A stretch of DNA of 64,000 nt from an uncultured Pelagibacteraceae bacterium (GTDB lineage: Bacteria > Pseudomonadota > Alphaproteobacteria > Pelagibacterales > Pelagibacteraceae), in NCBI GenBank assembly GCA_902577075.1, contig CACGXV010000004.1:20181-84180 (forward strand), in the 5' to 3' direction. Positions 45,777-54,816 of the stretch are shown here, in pieces. The translations under genes were made by a program, and so were the position numbers. The notes beneath the pieces were generated by a model. It did no database searches and was not told where the DNA came from. It saw only the letters and a list, made by a program, of their open reading frames with translations. The stretch's first letter is position 1; every line of letters begins with the position of its first letter.

Positions 45777-46418
45777 TTAGTTAAACTTATAATCTAACAC
45801 GCAAGCTACTAGGTGAATTCTATTTTCTTCTCCACCGTTAAATGCATTATGATATTTTGTATTGTTAGTTACCCAAACAGAACCATCTGCGGGCATATGC
45901 ATTGCCACATTATCTATTACCATTAAACATCCAGGGTTAGATATTATAGGTATATGCAATCTTGGTTCTGGATCTCTATGCCAACTCAAAGTTGATCTGG
46001 GTTCTTTTAATAAAATTCTTACTCTTCCTAGCTTATATTTTGATGAGAGAACATCATATACTTCTTTAAAGTAAGTATTCTCATAATCCTTAATAAATTC
46101 AGTATAACTCGACTCATTAATACTTTCATCTCTTGAAACCTCTTTTCCAGATTTATCTGGTTTTGTCCAGTAAACACCTCTTGCCTTATTTCCTTTTATA
46201 GAATCTGGATCTCCTGGTATTTGAGTTAAAGATATAGCGCCAAAATTTGTTACACCTGCATCTTCAAACTTTTTAATTTTTACAATTTGATTGTAAGCGT
46301 CTTGGAGTTTATCGATATCAAATTGTAAAGTTTGCTTTTGAAAATCACTGAAATCTAATACTCTATCATTATCGTTATGAAGATTTAAATTTACAATTTT
46401 ATTTTTAATTGGTGTCAT
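45777..46418 (-). CDS. Aspartyl/asparaginyl beta-hydroxylase-like dioxygenase
   Basis: A 213-residue cytoplasmic 2-oxoglutarate/Fe(II) oxygenase of the aspartyl/asparaginyl beta-hydroxylase fold. The metal ligands are suggested by LSWHRDPEPRLHIPI (HxD, about 142-156) and TKYHNAFNGGEENRIHLV (distal His and 2OG-binding Arg near 190-205). The middle HMPADGSVWVTNN is a further family block. Substrate unknown; it could be a protein or a small metabolite. It is the first gene of the long - strand block, two bases before rpiB, and divergent from hemB. Confidence 0.82.
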   Translation of the reverse strand: MTPIKNKIVNLNLHNDNDRVLDFSDFQKQTLQFDIDKLQDAYNQIVKIKKFEDAGVTNFGAISLTQIPGDPDSIKGNKARGVYWTKPDKSGKEVSRDESINESSYTEFIKDYENTYFKEVYDVLSSKYKLGRVRILLKEPRSTLSWHRDPEPRLHIPIISNPGCLMVIDNVAMHMPADGSVWVTNNTKYHNAFNGGEENRIHLVACVLDYKFN

Positions 46419-46453
46419 GAGGATTGTTTTCTACTCATTTCTATATATATTTG

Positions 46454-46459
46454 TATAAT
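46454..46459 (+). promoter_or_regulatory. Possible -10 box for hemB
   Basis: TATAAT at 46454-46459, preceded by TTTG, is a perfect -10 hexamer 28 bases before the hemB ATG. No good -35 is seen 16-18 bases upstream, so it may act as an extended -10 type. Confidence 0.35.
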
Positions 46460-46486
46460 ACATTTGTCGCATAATAAAAGTACAAT

Positions 46487-47467
46487 ATGATAACAGGAAA
46501 ATATCCAAGTTTAAGGCTTAGAAGATCAAGGAAATATGCATGGTCTAGAAGACTTATTCAGGAAAATTCATTGACATACAGTGATTTAATATTGCCTATT
46601 TTTTTGGTCGAAGGAAAAAATAGAAAAGAATCAATAAAATCTATGCCAAACGTTTTTAGATATAGTGTAGATAAATTACACTATGTAGTTAGCAAAGCTA
46701 TAAAAAAAGGAATTCCAATGGTTGCTTTATTTCCTCTTACAAAAACAAAAAAAAAAGATGAATATGGTTCAGAAGCATTGAATCCAGACAATTTAGTTTG
46801 TAAAGCAATAAAGTTTATTAAAAAAAAATTTAAAAATAAAATTGGAATCATGTGTGATGTAGCGCTTGATCCTTATACGTCTCATGGCCACGATGGATTG
46901 TTAAAAAAAAGAAAAATTTTAAATGACGAAACCCTGGAAATACTTACTAAACAAGCCGTGCTCCAAGCTAGAATGGGATGTGATGTGATTGCACCTTCAG
47001 ATATGATGGATGGAAGAATTGGCAAAATAAGAAAAGCATTGGATAAAGATGATTTGAAAGATGTTCAGATATTGTCTTATGCAGTTAAATTTTCTTCAAG
47101 CTTCTATGGACCATTCAGAGATGCTGTCGGTTCAAAAAAATTGTTAAAAGGCGATAAAAAAACATACCAAATGGATTTTAGAAATTCCAATGAATCACTA
47201 AGAGAAGTTTCATTAGATATCAAAGAGGGTGCTGACATGATAATGGTTAAACCTGGTATGCCCTATCTTGATATAATTAAGAAGGTAAAAGATAATTTTA
47301 AAATACCAGTATTTGCATATCAAGTATCTGGTGAGTATAGTTTAATAATGAATGGTATTAATAAAAAACTGATAGATAAAGAGTCTATAAAAGAGTCTCT
47401 TATTTCTTTTAAAAGAGCTGGAGCAAGTAGCATTGTGACTTATTTTGCAGACCAGATTGATCTTTGA
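46487..47467 (+). CDS. hemB: Delta-aminolevulinic acid dehydratase (porphobilinogen synthase)
   Basis: A 326-residue enzyme that condenses two 5-aminolevulinates in heme synthesis. Motifs: RLRRSRKYAWSRRLIQEN, CDVALDPYTSHGHDG (metal region, Asp-rich rather than the Cys-rich zinc type), APSDMMDGRIGKIR, FSSSFYGPFRDA with one Schiff-base Lys region and MVKPGMPYLDII with the other. The absence of the three zinc Cys suggests a Mg-dependent form, usual in alphaproteobacteria. It converges on recO with no gap. Confidence 0.96.
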   Translation: MITGKYPSLRLRRSRKYAWSRRLIQENSLTYSDLILPIFLVEGKNRKESIKSMPNVFRYSVDKLHYVVSKAIKKGIPMVALFPLTKTKKKDEYGSEALNPDNLVCKAIKFIKKKFKNKIGIMCDVALDPYTSHGHDGLLKKRKILNDETLEILTKQAVLQARMGCDVIAPSDMMDGRIGKIRKALDKDDLKDVQILSYAVKFSSSFYGPFRDAVGSKKLLKGDKKTYQMDFRNSNESLREVSLDIKEGADMIMVKPGMPYLDIIKKVKDNFKIPVFAYQVSGEYSLIMNGINKKLIDKESIKESLISFKRAGASSIVTYFADQIDL

Positions 47468-48142
47468 CTATTTAAGCAAATTAGTAAAATCATTCCTTGA
47501 GGAAGGAAAGCTTTTGTTGTTAGGTTTAATAATCGTTTTATCTAAAAAATCTCCAACTATTGAATAGCCACTGTAAATATCTTTTTCGTTTTCAGGAATG
47601 ATTTTTTTATCAATTAAAAAATTGGGAATAATTTTTTGACTTGAGTCAACAACATATTTAGGTTTACCATTAATTTTCTTATGCACCACATAATCTTTAA
47701 AATTAATGTCGTAACCAATAGATTTAAATATATTTAGCTCTAAAAACAGAAATTCAACCAACCAATTATCAAAATCAATAATTTTAAATAATTTTTCTAA
47801 AAGAGAGTAAATTTCCATATTAATCTCATTTTCAACTGTAAGAATTTTAATTAAATTCATGCAATAAATTATACAAAACAATTTTTTTTTATTCTCTAAA
47901 TAGACAGGTGTTTTAATTTCATCGATTTCAACTTTAAGATAACCTAATCTACCATCCTCTCTAAGTTTTGAATTTATGTGAAACTTATTTCCTATTAATA
48001 AATAACTTTTAATTTTCTTTGATGTTGATCCGAAAATTATGCCTACTATTTTTCCATTATTTTCAGTAAAAAATTCAGCTATAGATGAATTTTCATTATA
48101 TTTGTTTAAAGACAATAAATACCCTTTATCTTGCCAATTCAT
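47468..48142 (-). CDS. recO: DNA repair protein RecO
   Basis: A 224-residue recombination mediator that loads RecA with RecR. The OB-fold N-terminus MNWQDKGYLLSLNKYNENSSIAEFFTE is typical. The four zinc-binding Cys of many RecO proteins are not present. It overlaps rnc by 4 nt; the usual era gene between rnc and recO is missing. Confidence 0.87.
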   Translation of the reverse strand: MNWQDKGYLLSLNKYNENSSIAEFFTENNGKIVGIIFGSTSKKIKSYLLIGNKFHINSKLREDGRLGYLKVEIDEIKTPVYLENKKKLFCIIYCMNLIKILTVENEINMEIYSLLEKLFKIIDFDNWLVEFLFLELNIFKSIGYDINFKDYVVHKKINGKPKYVVDSSQKIIPNFLIDKKIIPENEKDIYSGYSIVGDFLDKTIIKPNNKSFPSSRNDFTNLLK

Positions 48143-48804
48143 TTTTGATGTATTTTTTTTAGAAGTTCAGAAGCAGCAGACTGTTCTGCAATTTTCTTTG
48201 ATGATCCTATTGCATAAATATATGCACTATTTTTAAGTTTTACTCCAACTTTGAATTTTGGTTTATGTCTAGGTCCTGTGTTAGAAACTAACTTGTAAAT
48301 GGGCAATGTTTTAAAACTTTTTAAAGAGTATTCTTGAAGTCTTGTTTTAGCATCAACAAAAGTGGTTTCAGCGTTATTAATTAAATTTTTCCATTGCTTA
48401 AGAATAAAAATTTTAGAAACCTCAAATCCTCTGTCTAAATAAATTGCACCAATTATTGCCTCACAACAATCTGAAATAATTTTATTTTCTACTATATTTT
48501 TACTCGATTTAGAATTACCTGTAATAACAAAATCTTTAAGATTTAGTAAATTACCAACCTCTAAGCATTTATTTTTATTTACTAAAGAAGCTAATTTTTT
48601 GTCTAGAGATCCTACTTTTTCGTTTGGAAAAAGCTCAAATAGTTTTTTAGAAACAACAAGACCAAGAACTCTATCACCTAAAAATTCAAGATTTTCATAA
48701 TTGTTATTTGAATCAAAACTTTTATGAGTAATAGCCTTCAAAAGAATTTTTTCATTTTTAAAATCTATCTTAATTTTTTTTTGAAGAATTTTTATTTTAT
48801 CCAT
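48139..48804 (-). CDS. rnc: Ribonuclease III
   Basis: A 221-residue double-strand RNA endonuclease. The catalytic signature is YENLEFLGDRVLGLVVSKKLFELFP (about 36-60), where the usual LGDSVL reads LGDRVL. CCEAIIGAIYLDRGFE holds the second acidic pair. The C-terminal dsRBD is DAKTRLQEYSL through GSSKKIAEQSAASELLKKI. Overlaps recO; separated from lepB by two bases. Confidence 0.95.
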   Translation of the reverse strand: MDKIKILQKKIKIDFKNEKILLKAITHKSFDSNNNYENLEFLGDRVLGLVVSKKLFELFPNEKVGSLDKKLASLVNKNKCLEVGNLLNLKDFVITGNSKSSKNIVENKIISDCCEAIIGAIYLDRGFEVSKIFILKQWKNLINNAETTFVDAKTRLQEYSLKSFKTLPIYKLVSNTGPRHKPKFKVGVKLKNSAYIYAIGSSKKIAEQSAASELLKKIHQK

Positions 48805-48806
48805 AA

Positions 48807-49535
48807 TTATTCAATTATTTTGAAAAATCTATTAAGTCTTAATATTTCATTCCATTTCCAAAATTTTACAATACTACCTACAAACGGATCAGATGAAAAA
48901 AATAATATTTGAGCCTTACCAACAAGGTTATTTTTATGCACATAACCAACTTCTGACAAAAATCTACTGTCTTTTGAGCAATCTCTATTATCTCCCAAGA
49001 AAAATAAATGGTCTTTTGGAACAATGTATTTATCAGAGTTTGCAAAAGTAATATCTGTTCTATAAGAGGCCAAGTAAACTTTGCCATTAGGTAGTTTTTC
49101 TTCAAATGTGTTAACATTTATTTTTGTTTTGCCACAATAGTTAATGATATTTTTGTCTTTAATAGTTTTTAAAACTTGATTTCCATTAAGAAAAAGATCA
49201 CCATTAATAAACTGAATTGTATCTCCAGGAAGGCCAATAACACGTTTTATATAATCAGTTCTATTATCTGCTGGAGTTTTAAACACAGCAACATCACCTC
49301 TTTTAGGGTCATTACTTAAAATGCTATTTTTAAAAATTGGTGGACTAAATGGAAAGGAATGCTTGCTATAACCATATGTAAATTTTGTTACGAAAAGCCT
49401 ATCTCCAACTAATAAATTTGGTTCCATTGACGACGATGGAATATAAAAAGGTTGTAATAAAATAGATCTAATTAAAACAGCAATAATAAGCGCATAAATT
49501 ATAGTTTTAAGGTTTTCGATTATTATTTTTTTCAT
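48807..49535 (-). CDS. lepB: Signal peptidase I
   Basis: A 242-residue inner membrane peptidase that removes Sec/Tat signal peptides. After one N-terminal transmembrane helix, the nucleophile Ser36 lies in IPSSSMEPNLLVGD and the general-base Lys97 in DYIKRVIGLPGD; the late box is HLFFLGDNRDCSKDSR. It has one membrane helix before the catalytic domain. Between acpS and rnc, the conserved alphaproteobacterial order. Confidence 0.96.
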   Translation of the reverse strand: MKKIIIENLKTIIYALIIAVLIRSILLQPFYIPSSSMEPNLLVGDRLFVTKFTYGYSKHSFPFSPPIFKNSILSNDPKRGDVAVFKTPADNRTDYIKRVIGLPGDTIQFINGDLFLNGNQVLKTIKDKNIINYCGKTKINVNTFEEKLPNGKVYLASYRTDITFANSDKYIVPKDHLFFLGDNRDCSKDSRFLSEVGYVHKNNLVGKAQILFFSSDPFVGSIVKFWKWNEILRLNRFFKIIE

Positions 49536-49921
49536 ATTTTTTTATCTATAACGACAAATGCAATTGAATAATCCTTTTCATCAGAGAGTGATAAAAAAAC
49601 CTTATATTTTTGAATTTTAAATTTTTTTTTAAGAAAATTTTTTAATTTTTTTGATAAAAAAATATATGGTTTTCCGCTTTTATAATTCTTGATTTCAATA
49701 TCTATAAAATTTATATCTGATCTAAAACCTGATCCAATTGCTTTGACAAATGCCTCTTTCGCGGCAAATCTTTTTGCAAAAAAATTAATTTTATTTTTTA
49801 TTTTTTTTCCCTGTTTAATTTCTTTTTTAGTAAAAATTCTATTAATAAATCCTTTTATTTTTAATGACTTATTAATCCTACTATTTTTAATAATATCAAC
49901 CCCATTGCCTATAATATCCAT
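49532..49921 (-). CDS. acpS: Holo-[acyl-carrier-protein] synthase
   Basis: A 129-residue phosphopantetheinyl transferase that activates ACP. Motifs: MDIIGNGVDIIKNSRI (metal Asp) and FAKRFAAKEAFVKAIGSGF (Glu/Lys), then a C-terminal VFLSLSDEKDYSIAFVVI. It overlaps lepB by 4 nt and pdxJ by 1 nt. Confidence 0.94.
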   Translation of the reverse strand: MDIIGNGVDIIKNSRINKSLKIKGFINRIFTKKEIKQGKKIKNKINFFAKRFAAKEAFVKAIGSGFRSDINFIDIEIKNYKSGKPYIFLSKKLKNFLKKKFKIQKYKVFLSLSDEKDYSIAFVVIDKKI

Positions 49922-50640
49922 TATCTTAATATATTAATAAATTTTTTGACGACTTTTGAAATTCCATGCGAGACAGACTCCCCAATTATAAAATGCCCTA
50001 TATTGAATTCCTCAATTTGTTTTATCTTATTAAGTATTTTCGTTGTCTTATAATCCATTCCATGACCAGCGTGAACTTCTAAACCTATGTTTTTCGCATA
50101 AATAGCACATTTTTTTATTTTATTTAGTTCTTTAGAATAATTTTTATTTTGCTTTATTTGATTAGATATCCTGCCAGTGTGAATTTCTATACATTTACTT
50201 CCTAAGATTTTTGATAATTTTATATCCTGCAATGAAGGATTTATAAATAAGCTAGTTCTAATATTCTTACTATTGAAGACATTTATTATTTTTTTGATTT
50301 TATTTTTATTCTTTTTTAAATTTAGTCCACCTTCTGTAGTAATCTCGTTTCTTTTTTCTGGTACAAGACAAATATAAGAAGGTTTAAATTTAAGTGCAAT
50401 TTTAATCATAGTAGAATCAGAAGCTATTTCTAAATTAATAGGAATAGATTTATTAGAAGATAAGATTTTTAAATCTAAATCTTTAATGTGTCTTCTATCC
50501 TCCCTTAAATGAACAGTTATAGAGTCTGCTCCAGATTTTAAAACTTGTAAAGCTACAGTGTAAGGGTCAGGATGTTTTTCACCTCTTGCATTTCTTAGTG
50601 TTGCAACATGATCTATATTTACTCCAAGTCTCTTTTTCAT
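49921..50640 (-). CDS. pdxJ: Pyridoxine 5'-phosphate synthase
   Basis: A 239-residue TIM-barrel enzyme for the last condensation of DXP-dependent vitamin B6 synthesis. Motifs: RLGVNIDHVATLRNARG at the N-terminus, GADSITVHLREDRRHI, CLVPEKRNEITTEGGL, EIHTGRIS and LEVHAGHGMDYKT. Overlaps pyrE by 4 nt. Confidence 0.96.
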   Translation of the reverse strand: MKKRLGVNIDHVATLRNARGEKHPDPYTVALQVLKSGADSITVHLREDRRHIKDLDLKILSSNKSIPINLEIASDSTMIKIALKFKPSYICLVPEKRNEITTEGGLNLKKNKNKIKKIINVFNSKNIRTSLFINPSLQDIKLSKILGSKCIEIHTGRISNQIKQNKNYSKELNKIKKCAIYAKNIGLEVHAGHGMDYKTTKILNKIKQIEEFNIGHFIIGESVSHGISKVVKKFINILR

Positions 50641-51227
50641 TTTATAAATCTACTTCCAGGTTTTGTAATTGGTATTTTCTTTAAAGATTCTGGAATATTT
50701 TTTTCTTTATATGTAGGTATTTTTAATTTTATTTGTGAAATAATTTTCTTTTTTTTAATTTTTAAAGTTTTTTTTTCAGATCTATCTATTAAACAAGCAA
50801 ATCCTAATAAAATTGCATTAGATTTTTTTATTAGTTTAACACATTCTAAACTTGATTTTCCTGTAGTTATGACATCCTCAATAATTAAAACTCTCGATTT
50901 TTTTTTTATTTTGAAGCCTCTTCTTAATTTAAAAGTTCCATTAACTCGTTCACAAAAAATTGTTTCTTTTTTTAAAATTCTTCCCACCTCATAACCAATA
51001 ACAATTCCACCCATTGCTGGAGATAGAATTAAATCAATATTTTTAAATGTTCTTTTAATTTTAATTGCTAAAGATCTTGTAAATTTTTCAGACTTGCTTG
51101 GGAAACTTAGTAATTTAGCACATTGTACATAAGAAGGCGAATGTAGACCTGAAGATAATACAAAATGACCGTCTAACAGCGCATCAGTTTTTCTTAAAAC
51201 TGTTAAAGAGTTTTTTAAAGAAAGCAT
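50637..51227 (-). CDS. pyrE: Orotate phosphoribosyltransferase
   Basis: A 196-residue enzyme of UMP synthesis. Motifs: ALLDGHFVLSSGLHSPSYVQC, LSPAMGGIVIGYEVGR, the PRPP site VLIIEDVITTGKSSLE (about 115-130). Its 5' end overlaps the 3' end of rel by 44 nt, one of the longest overlaps in the window; translation coupling is likely. Confidence 0.95.
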   Translation of the reverse strand: MLSLKNSLTVLRKTDALLDGHFVLSSGLHSPSYVQCAKLLSFPSKSEKFTRSLAIKIKRTFKNIDLILSPAMGGIVIGYEVGRILKKETIFCERVNGTFKLRRGFKIKKKSRVLIIEDVITTGKSSLECVKLIKKSNAILLGFACLIDRSEKKTLKIKKKKIISQIKLKIPTYKEKNIPESLKKIPITKPGSRFIK

Positions 51228-52926
51228 ATTTTTTATTTTTATGTCTTATAATTTTAAATTTATATTCTTTTTGTTTTAGTTCACTTATCAGTTTTGTAAA
51301 GTTTTTAAGGTCATGTATAATCAAATTAAATTTAAAATTTATTCTTCCATTAAGTTTTTCAACCATTTCTACACTTGAAATATTTACAAAGTTTTCTCCA
51401 ATCATTGTAGTTACGTCACCCATTTTACCTGGTTCATCAGGTAGAGATATCCAAAGAGTAGTATTATATTTTTTTTCTTTAATTGGCTTATTGTTTTCGC
51501 GGTACTGCCAATAACGCCTAATCGCAGCTCTTGCTTTACCAGTTTTTGTGCTAGTTAACCAGTGTAGTGAAGGAGAGGCTTTTTTTGAGGTTAAAATTTT
51601 TACTACATCTCCATTTCTCAAAATAGATTGTAAGGCACTGTCTTTTCCATTAATTTCACAACCAATTGCTGCATCACCTATTTGTGTATGCACAGCATAA
51701 GCAAAATCAATTGGAGTAGCATCCTTTGGAAGTTTTATGATAGATCCTTTGGGTGTAAAGCAAAAAGCATTTTCTTGAAACATTTGAAGTTTTGTATACT
51801 CATAAGAATCATCCGGATTTTCATTTTTATCGATAATTTCAACTAAATCTGCTAGCCAATCATATTCTTTCCAAGTCAAAGAATTAAATTTTTCAGAAGA
51901 TTTATATTTCCAATGTGAGGCAATACCTCTTTCTGCAAACTCATGCATTTGTTTAGTTCTTAACTGAATTTCTATAGGTCTTTTGTTTGGTCCAATTATT
52001 GCAGTATGTAGCGATTGATATTTGTTAATTTTTGGTGAGGAAATATAATCTTTAAATTTACCTGGAATACAATTCCATTTACTATGAAAAATACCTAATG
52101 ATTTATAACAATCGTCGATATTTTCTAAAATTATTCTAAATCCAATTATATCAGTTATTTGTTCAAGTGAAGTTCTCTTTTTTTGAATTTTTCTCCAAAT
52201 TGAAAAAGGTGTTTTCTCTCTTCCAATAATTTTAGGATTTATATTCTTATCTTTTAAAATTTCAGAAAATTGATCAGAAATATTATTAAAATTTATAAGG
52301 TTATTTTCTTTTATTTTATCCAATCTATCTTTAATTAATTTTCTTGCATCCTCATTTAAAACTTCGAACGAAAGATCTTCTAATTCATCTCTTATACGAT
52401 GCATTCCCATTCTATCGGCAAGTGGAGCATAAATTTCCATAGTCTCTTTTGCTTTTCTAATTTGTTTTTCTTTCTCAACAACTTTAATTGTTCGCATGTT
52501 ATGCAATCTATCTGCTAGCTTAACAAGTAAAACTCTTATATCTTTTGATGTTGCTAAAATAAGCTTTCTAAAGTTTTCAGCTTTTGAATTTGAGATTGCT
52601 TGATTTTCAAACACTGATATTTTTGTAACCCCATCTACCAGATCGGCAACCTCTTTACCAAATTCTGATTCTATAGTGTTGTATGTTGCGTAAGTATCCT
52701 CAATTGTATCATGAAGTAGTCCTGTTGCTATTGTTGCGCTATCGAGTTTTAACTCTGTTAAAATATCAGCAACTGCGATTGGGTGAATAATATATGGAGA
52801 ACCTTCATCTCTTTTTTGTTTTTCGTGAGCTTTTAAAGCAAAATCGTAAGCTTTTGATAAGGTTTCAGGATTTAAAAATTTATTATAATTTTTAACCTTG
52901 TTTATTAATTCCTCAGATTTAAGCAT
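51184..52926 (-). CDS. Rel/SpoT-type (p)ppGpp synthetase/hydrolase, shortened
   Basis: A 580-residue bifunctional stringent-response enzyme. The HD hydrolase (about 45-145) has HPIAVADIL and LLHDTIEDT, KLADRLHNMRT. The synthetase (about 235-350) includes GREKTPFSIWRKIQKK and YQSLHTAIIGPNKRPIEIQLRT. TGS domain about 385-450 (FCFTPKGSIIKLPKDATPIDFAYAVHT). ACT domain from about 487. Only about 40 residues separate TGS and ACT, so most of the helical linker and the zinc-finger/RIS domain of the usual 700-740 residue proteins are gone. Both active sites look complete. The ORF runs on to pyrE by overlap. Confidence 0.93.
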   Translation of the reverse strand: MLKSEELINKVKNYNKFLNPETLSKAYDFALKAHEKQKRDEGSPYIIHPIAVADILTELKLDSATIATGLLHDTIEDTYATYNTIESEFGKEVADLVDGVTKISVFENQAISNSKAENFRKLILATSKDIRVLLVKLADRLHNMRTIKVVEKEKQIRKAKETMEIYAPLADRMGMHRIRDELEDLSFEVLNEDARKLIKDRLDKIKENNLINFNNISDQFSEILKDKNINPKIIGREKTPFSIWRKIQKKRTSLEQITDIIGFRIILENIDDCYKSLGIFHSKWNCIPGKFKDYISSPKINKYQSLHTAIIGPNKRPIEIQLRTKQMHEFAERGIASHWKYKSSEKFNSLTWKEYDWLADLVEIIDKNENPDDSYEYTKLQMFQENAFCFTPKGSIIKLPKDATPIDFAYAVHTQIGDAAIGCEINGKDSALQSILRNGDVVKILTSKKASPSLHWLTSTKTGKARAAIRRYWQYRENNKPIKEKKYNTTLWISLPDEPGKMGDVTTMIGENFVNISSVEMVEKLNGRINFKFNLIIHDLKNFTKLISELKQKEYKFKIIRHKNKKYAFFKKLFNSFKKN

Positions 52927-52942
52927 AATTATTTATATCACT

Positions 52943-53473
52943 TTATTGAACAATTTTAATACCCAATAATTGTTCAGAAGATAAATTTGATAACAAAAAT
53001 ACTATATTTTTGTAAAGTTTAGGGTGAAACCAATCTTTATTTATTTCAAATAAAGGAAGTAATACAAAATTTCTATTATGCATCCTTTCATGAGGAATAT
53101 TGATTTTATTATTACCAATTTTTTTTTGAATTATTTGACCATTAAAATCAATAATATCAATATCACAAACTCTTGGAAAATTTCTTTTTGATTTAATTCT
53201 TCCGACTCGAGACTCAACACTTTTAATTTTGGTAAATAATTTTTTTAAATTAAGTCTTGTTTCAATAAGTACCACAAAATTGATAAATTCTGGGAAATTT
53301 TCATTTGGCCATGATTTTGATCTATACAATTTTGATATCTTTTTTATAATAATATTATCTTTTTTTAATAAGCTAAGTGCTTTATTTAAGTTATTTTTTC
53401 TATCCCCTAAATTAGATCCAAAAGCTAGATAAACCAGATTAACTTGATTTTCTAATGTATCTTGCTTTTTCAC
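52943..53473 (-). CDS. folK: Hydroxymethyldihydropterin pyrophosphokinase
   Basis: A protein of about 176 residues of folate synthesis. Motifs: [61 protein letters not shown] and [19 protein letters not shown]. No ATG lies near the conserved start. GTG at 53473 is chosen; it overlaps smpB by 35 nt. A CTG at 53437 just behind the smpB stop would also give the conserved core. Confidence 0.88.
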   Translation of the reverse strand: MKKQDTLENQVNLVYLAFGSNLGDRKNNLNKALSLLKKDNIIIKKISKLYRSKSWPNENFPEFINFVVLIETRLNLKKLFTKIKSVESRVGRIKSKRNFPRVCDIDIIDFNGQIIQKKIGNNKINIPHERMHNRNFVLLPLFEINKDWFHPKLYKNIVFLLSNLSSEQLLGIKIVQ

Positions 53474-53909
53474 GGTTCCAATCTCTTGTTTTTTTTGTAA
53501 GTCTTTTATCAAATTGTTTTTTACCCTTAGCAACAGCAATTTCTAATTTAGCTTTTCCTTTTTTAAAATACATTTTAGTAGGTACAATAGTTAGTCCATC
53601 CTCATGAATTCTACCGATTATCTTATTAATTTCTTTTTTATTAAGTAATAATTTTCTTTCAGAATATGGATCATGGTTTGAATAACTTGCTTGCTTATAG
53701 ATAGGTATATGTGAATTTATCAGAAATATTTCTCCTTTTTTGTCAACAGCGTATGAGTCAGCTATATTAATCTTTCCTAATCTAACAGATTTTATTTCTG
53801 ATCCTTTTAAGACAATTCCTGCTTCAAATAATTCCTTAAAAAAATAATTAAAAGATGCTTTTCTATTTATTGTAATTATTTTAAAACCAGTATTGGTTTT
53901 GTTATTCAT
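53439..53909 (-). CDS. smpB: SsrA-binding protein SmpB
   Basis: A 156-residue tmRNA partner for trans-translation. Motifs: [29 protein letters not shown] (about 15-43), [17 protein letters not shown], and [25 protein letters not shown]. The C-terminal tail [14 protein letters not shown] is intact. It overlaps dapA by 8 nt. The tmRNA gene itself is not in the window. Confidence 0.96.
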   Translation of the reverse strand: MNNKTNTGFKIITINRKASFNYFFKELFEAGIVLKGSEIKSVRLGKINIADSYAVDKKGEIFLINSHIPIYKQASYSNHDPYSERKLLLNKKEINKIIGRIHEDGLTIVPTKMYFKKGKAKLEIAVAKGKKQFDKRLTKKTRDWNREKARYIRKSS

Positions 53910-54789
53910 TTATTAATTCGGCTGATATGAGAGCTTTTTTAACTTCACTTTTAGTTTTGTCTAAAATTGTCACTAATGGTAGCCTGACTTTATCATCACA
54001 TAAACCAATAAGTTTTGCTGCATATTTTACTGGAGACGGATTGCTTTCAATAAATAATGATTTATGAACAGGTTGTAGTTTTCGATCAATTTCTTCTGCT
54101 TTTTTTAATTCATCTTTATCACTTGATTTAGAAAATTTTTGCATGTCTGAACACAATTTTGGAGCAATATTAGCAGTAACTGAAATACATCCTACTCCAC
54201 CTCTTTTGTTATATTCAAAAGCAAGTCCATCTTCACCAGTTAATTGAATAAATTCATTTCCAATTTTTTTGAAAGTCTCATCAACTCTATTTAGATCTCC
54301 AGTGGCATCTTTAACTCCAACAATATTCTTAAGTTCAAATAATCTAGCCATTGTGTCTACCGTCATATCGATCACAGATCTTCCAGGAATGTTATAAATT
54401 ATTATAGGAATCCCACAGCTGTCATTAATAGCTTTATAATGTGCATATAAGCCCTCCTGAGTAGGTTTATTATAATATGGGGTAACTATTAATGCACCAT
54501 CAGCTCCGGCTTCTTCGGCATGCTTTGTTAGTGAAATTGCTTCAATTGTTGAGTTTGATCCTGTGCCGGCTATAACAGGTATTTTTCCTTTTGCTTCTTT
54601 GATACAAAGTTCAATTACTTTTTCATGTTCTTTATGTGATAATGTTGGAGATTCTCCTGTTGTACCAGCTGGCACAAGTCCATTTGTACCATTTTCTAAA
54701 TGAAAGTTAATAATTTTAATATAAGTTTCCTCATCAAGACTATCGCCTTTAAAAGGTGTTACTAAAGCCACATTTGAACCTTTAAACAT
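53902..54789 (-). CDS. dapA: 4-hydroxy-tetrahydrodipicolinate synthase
   Basis: A 295-residue aldolase of lysine/DAP synthesis. Motifs: [38 protein letters not shown], the [11 protein letters not shown] region with catalytic Tyr, and the Schiff-base Lys in [14 protein letters not shown] (about 160). Divergent from slt; the two starts are 27 nt apart. Confidence 0.96.
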   Translation of the reverse strand: MFKGSNVALVTPFKGDSLDEETYIKIINFHLENGTNGLVPAGTTGESPTLSHKEHEKVIELCIKEAKGKIPVIAGTGSNSTIEAISLTKHAEEAGADGALIVTPYYNKPTQEGLYAHYKAINDSCGIPIIIYNIPGRSVIDMTVDTMARLFELKNIVGVKDATGDLNRVDETFKKIGNEFIQLTGEDGLAFEYNKRGGVGCISVTANIAPKLCSDMQKFSKSSDKDELKKAEEIDRKLQPVHKSLFIESNPSPVKYAAKLIGLCDDKVRLPLVTILDKTKSEVKKALISAELINE

Positions 54790-54816
54790 AAATATTTATA
54801 TCATAAGTTGTTAGAA

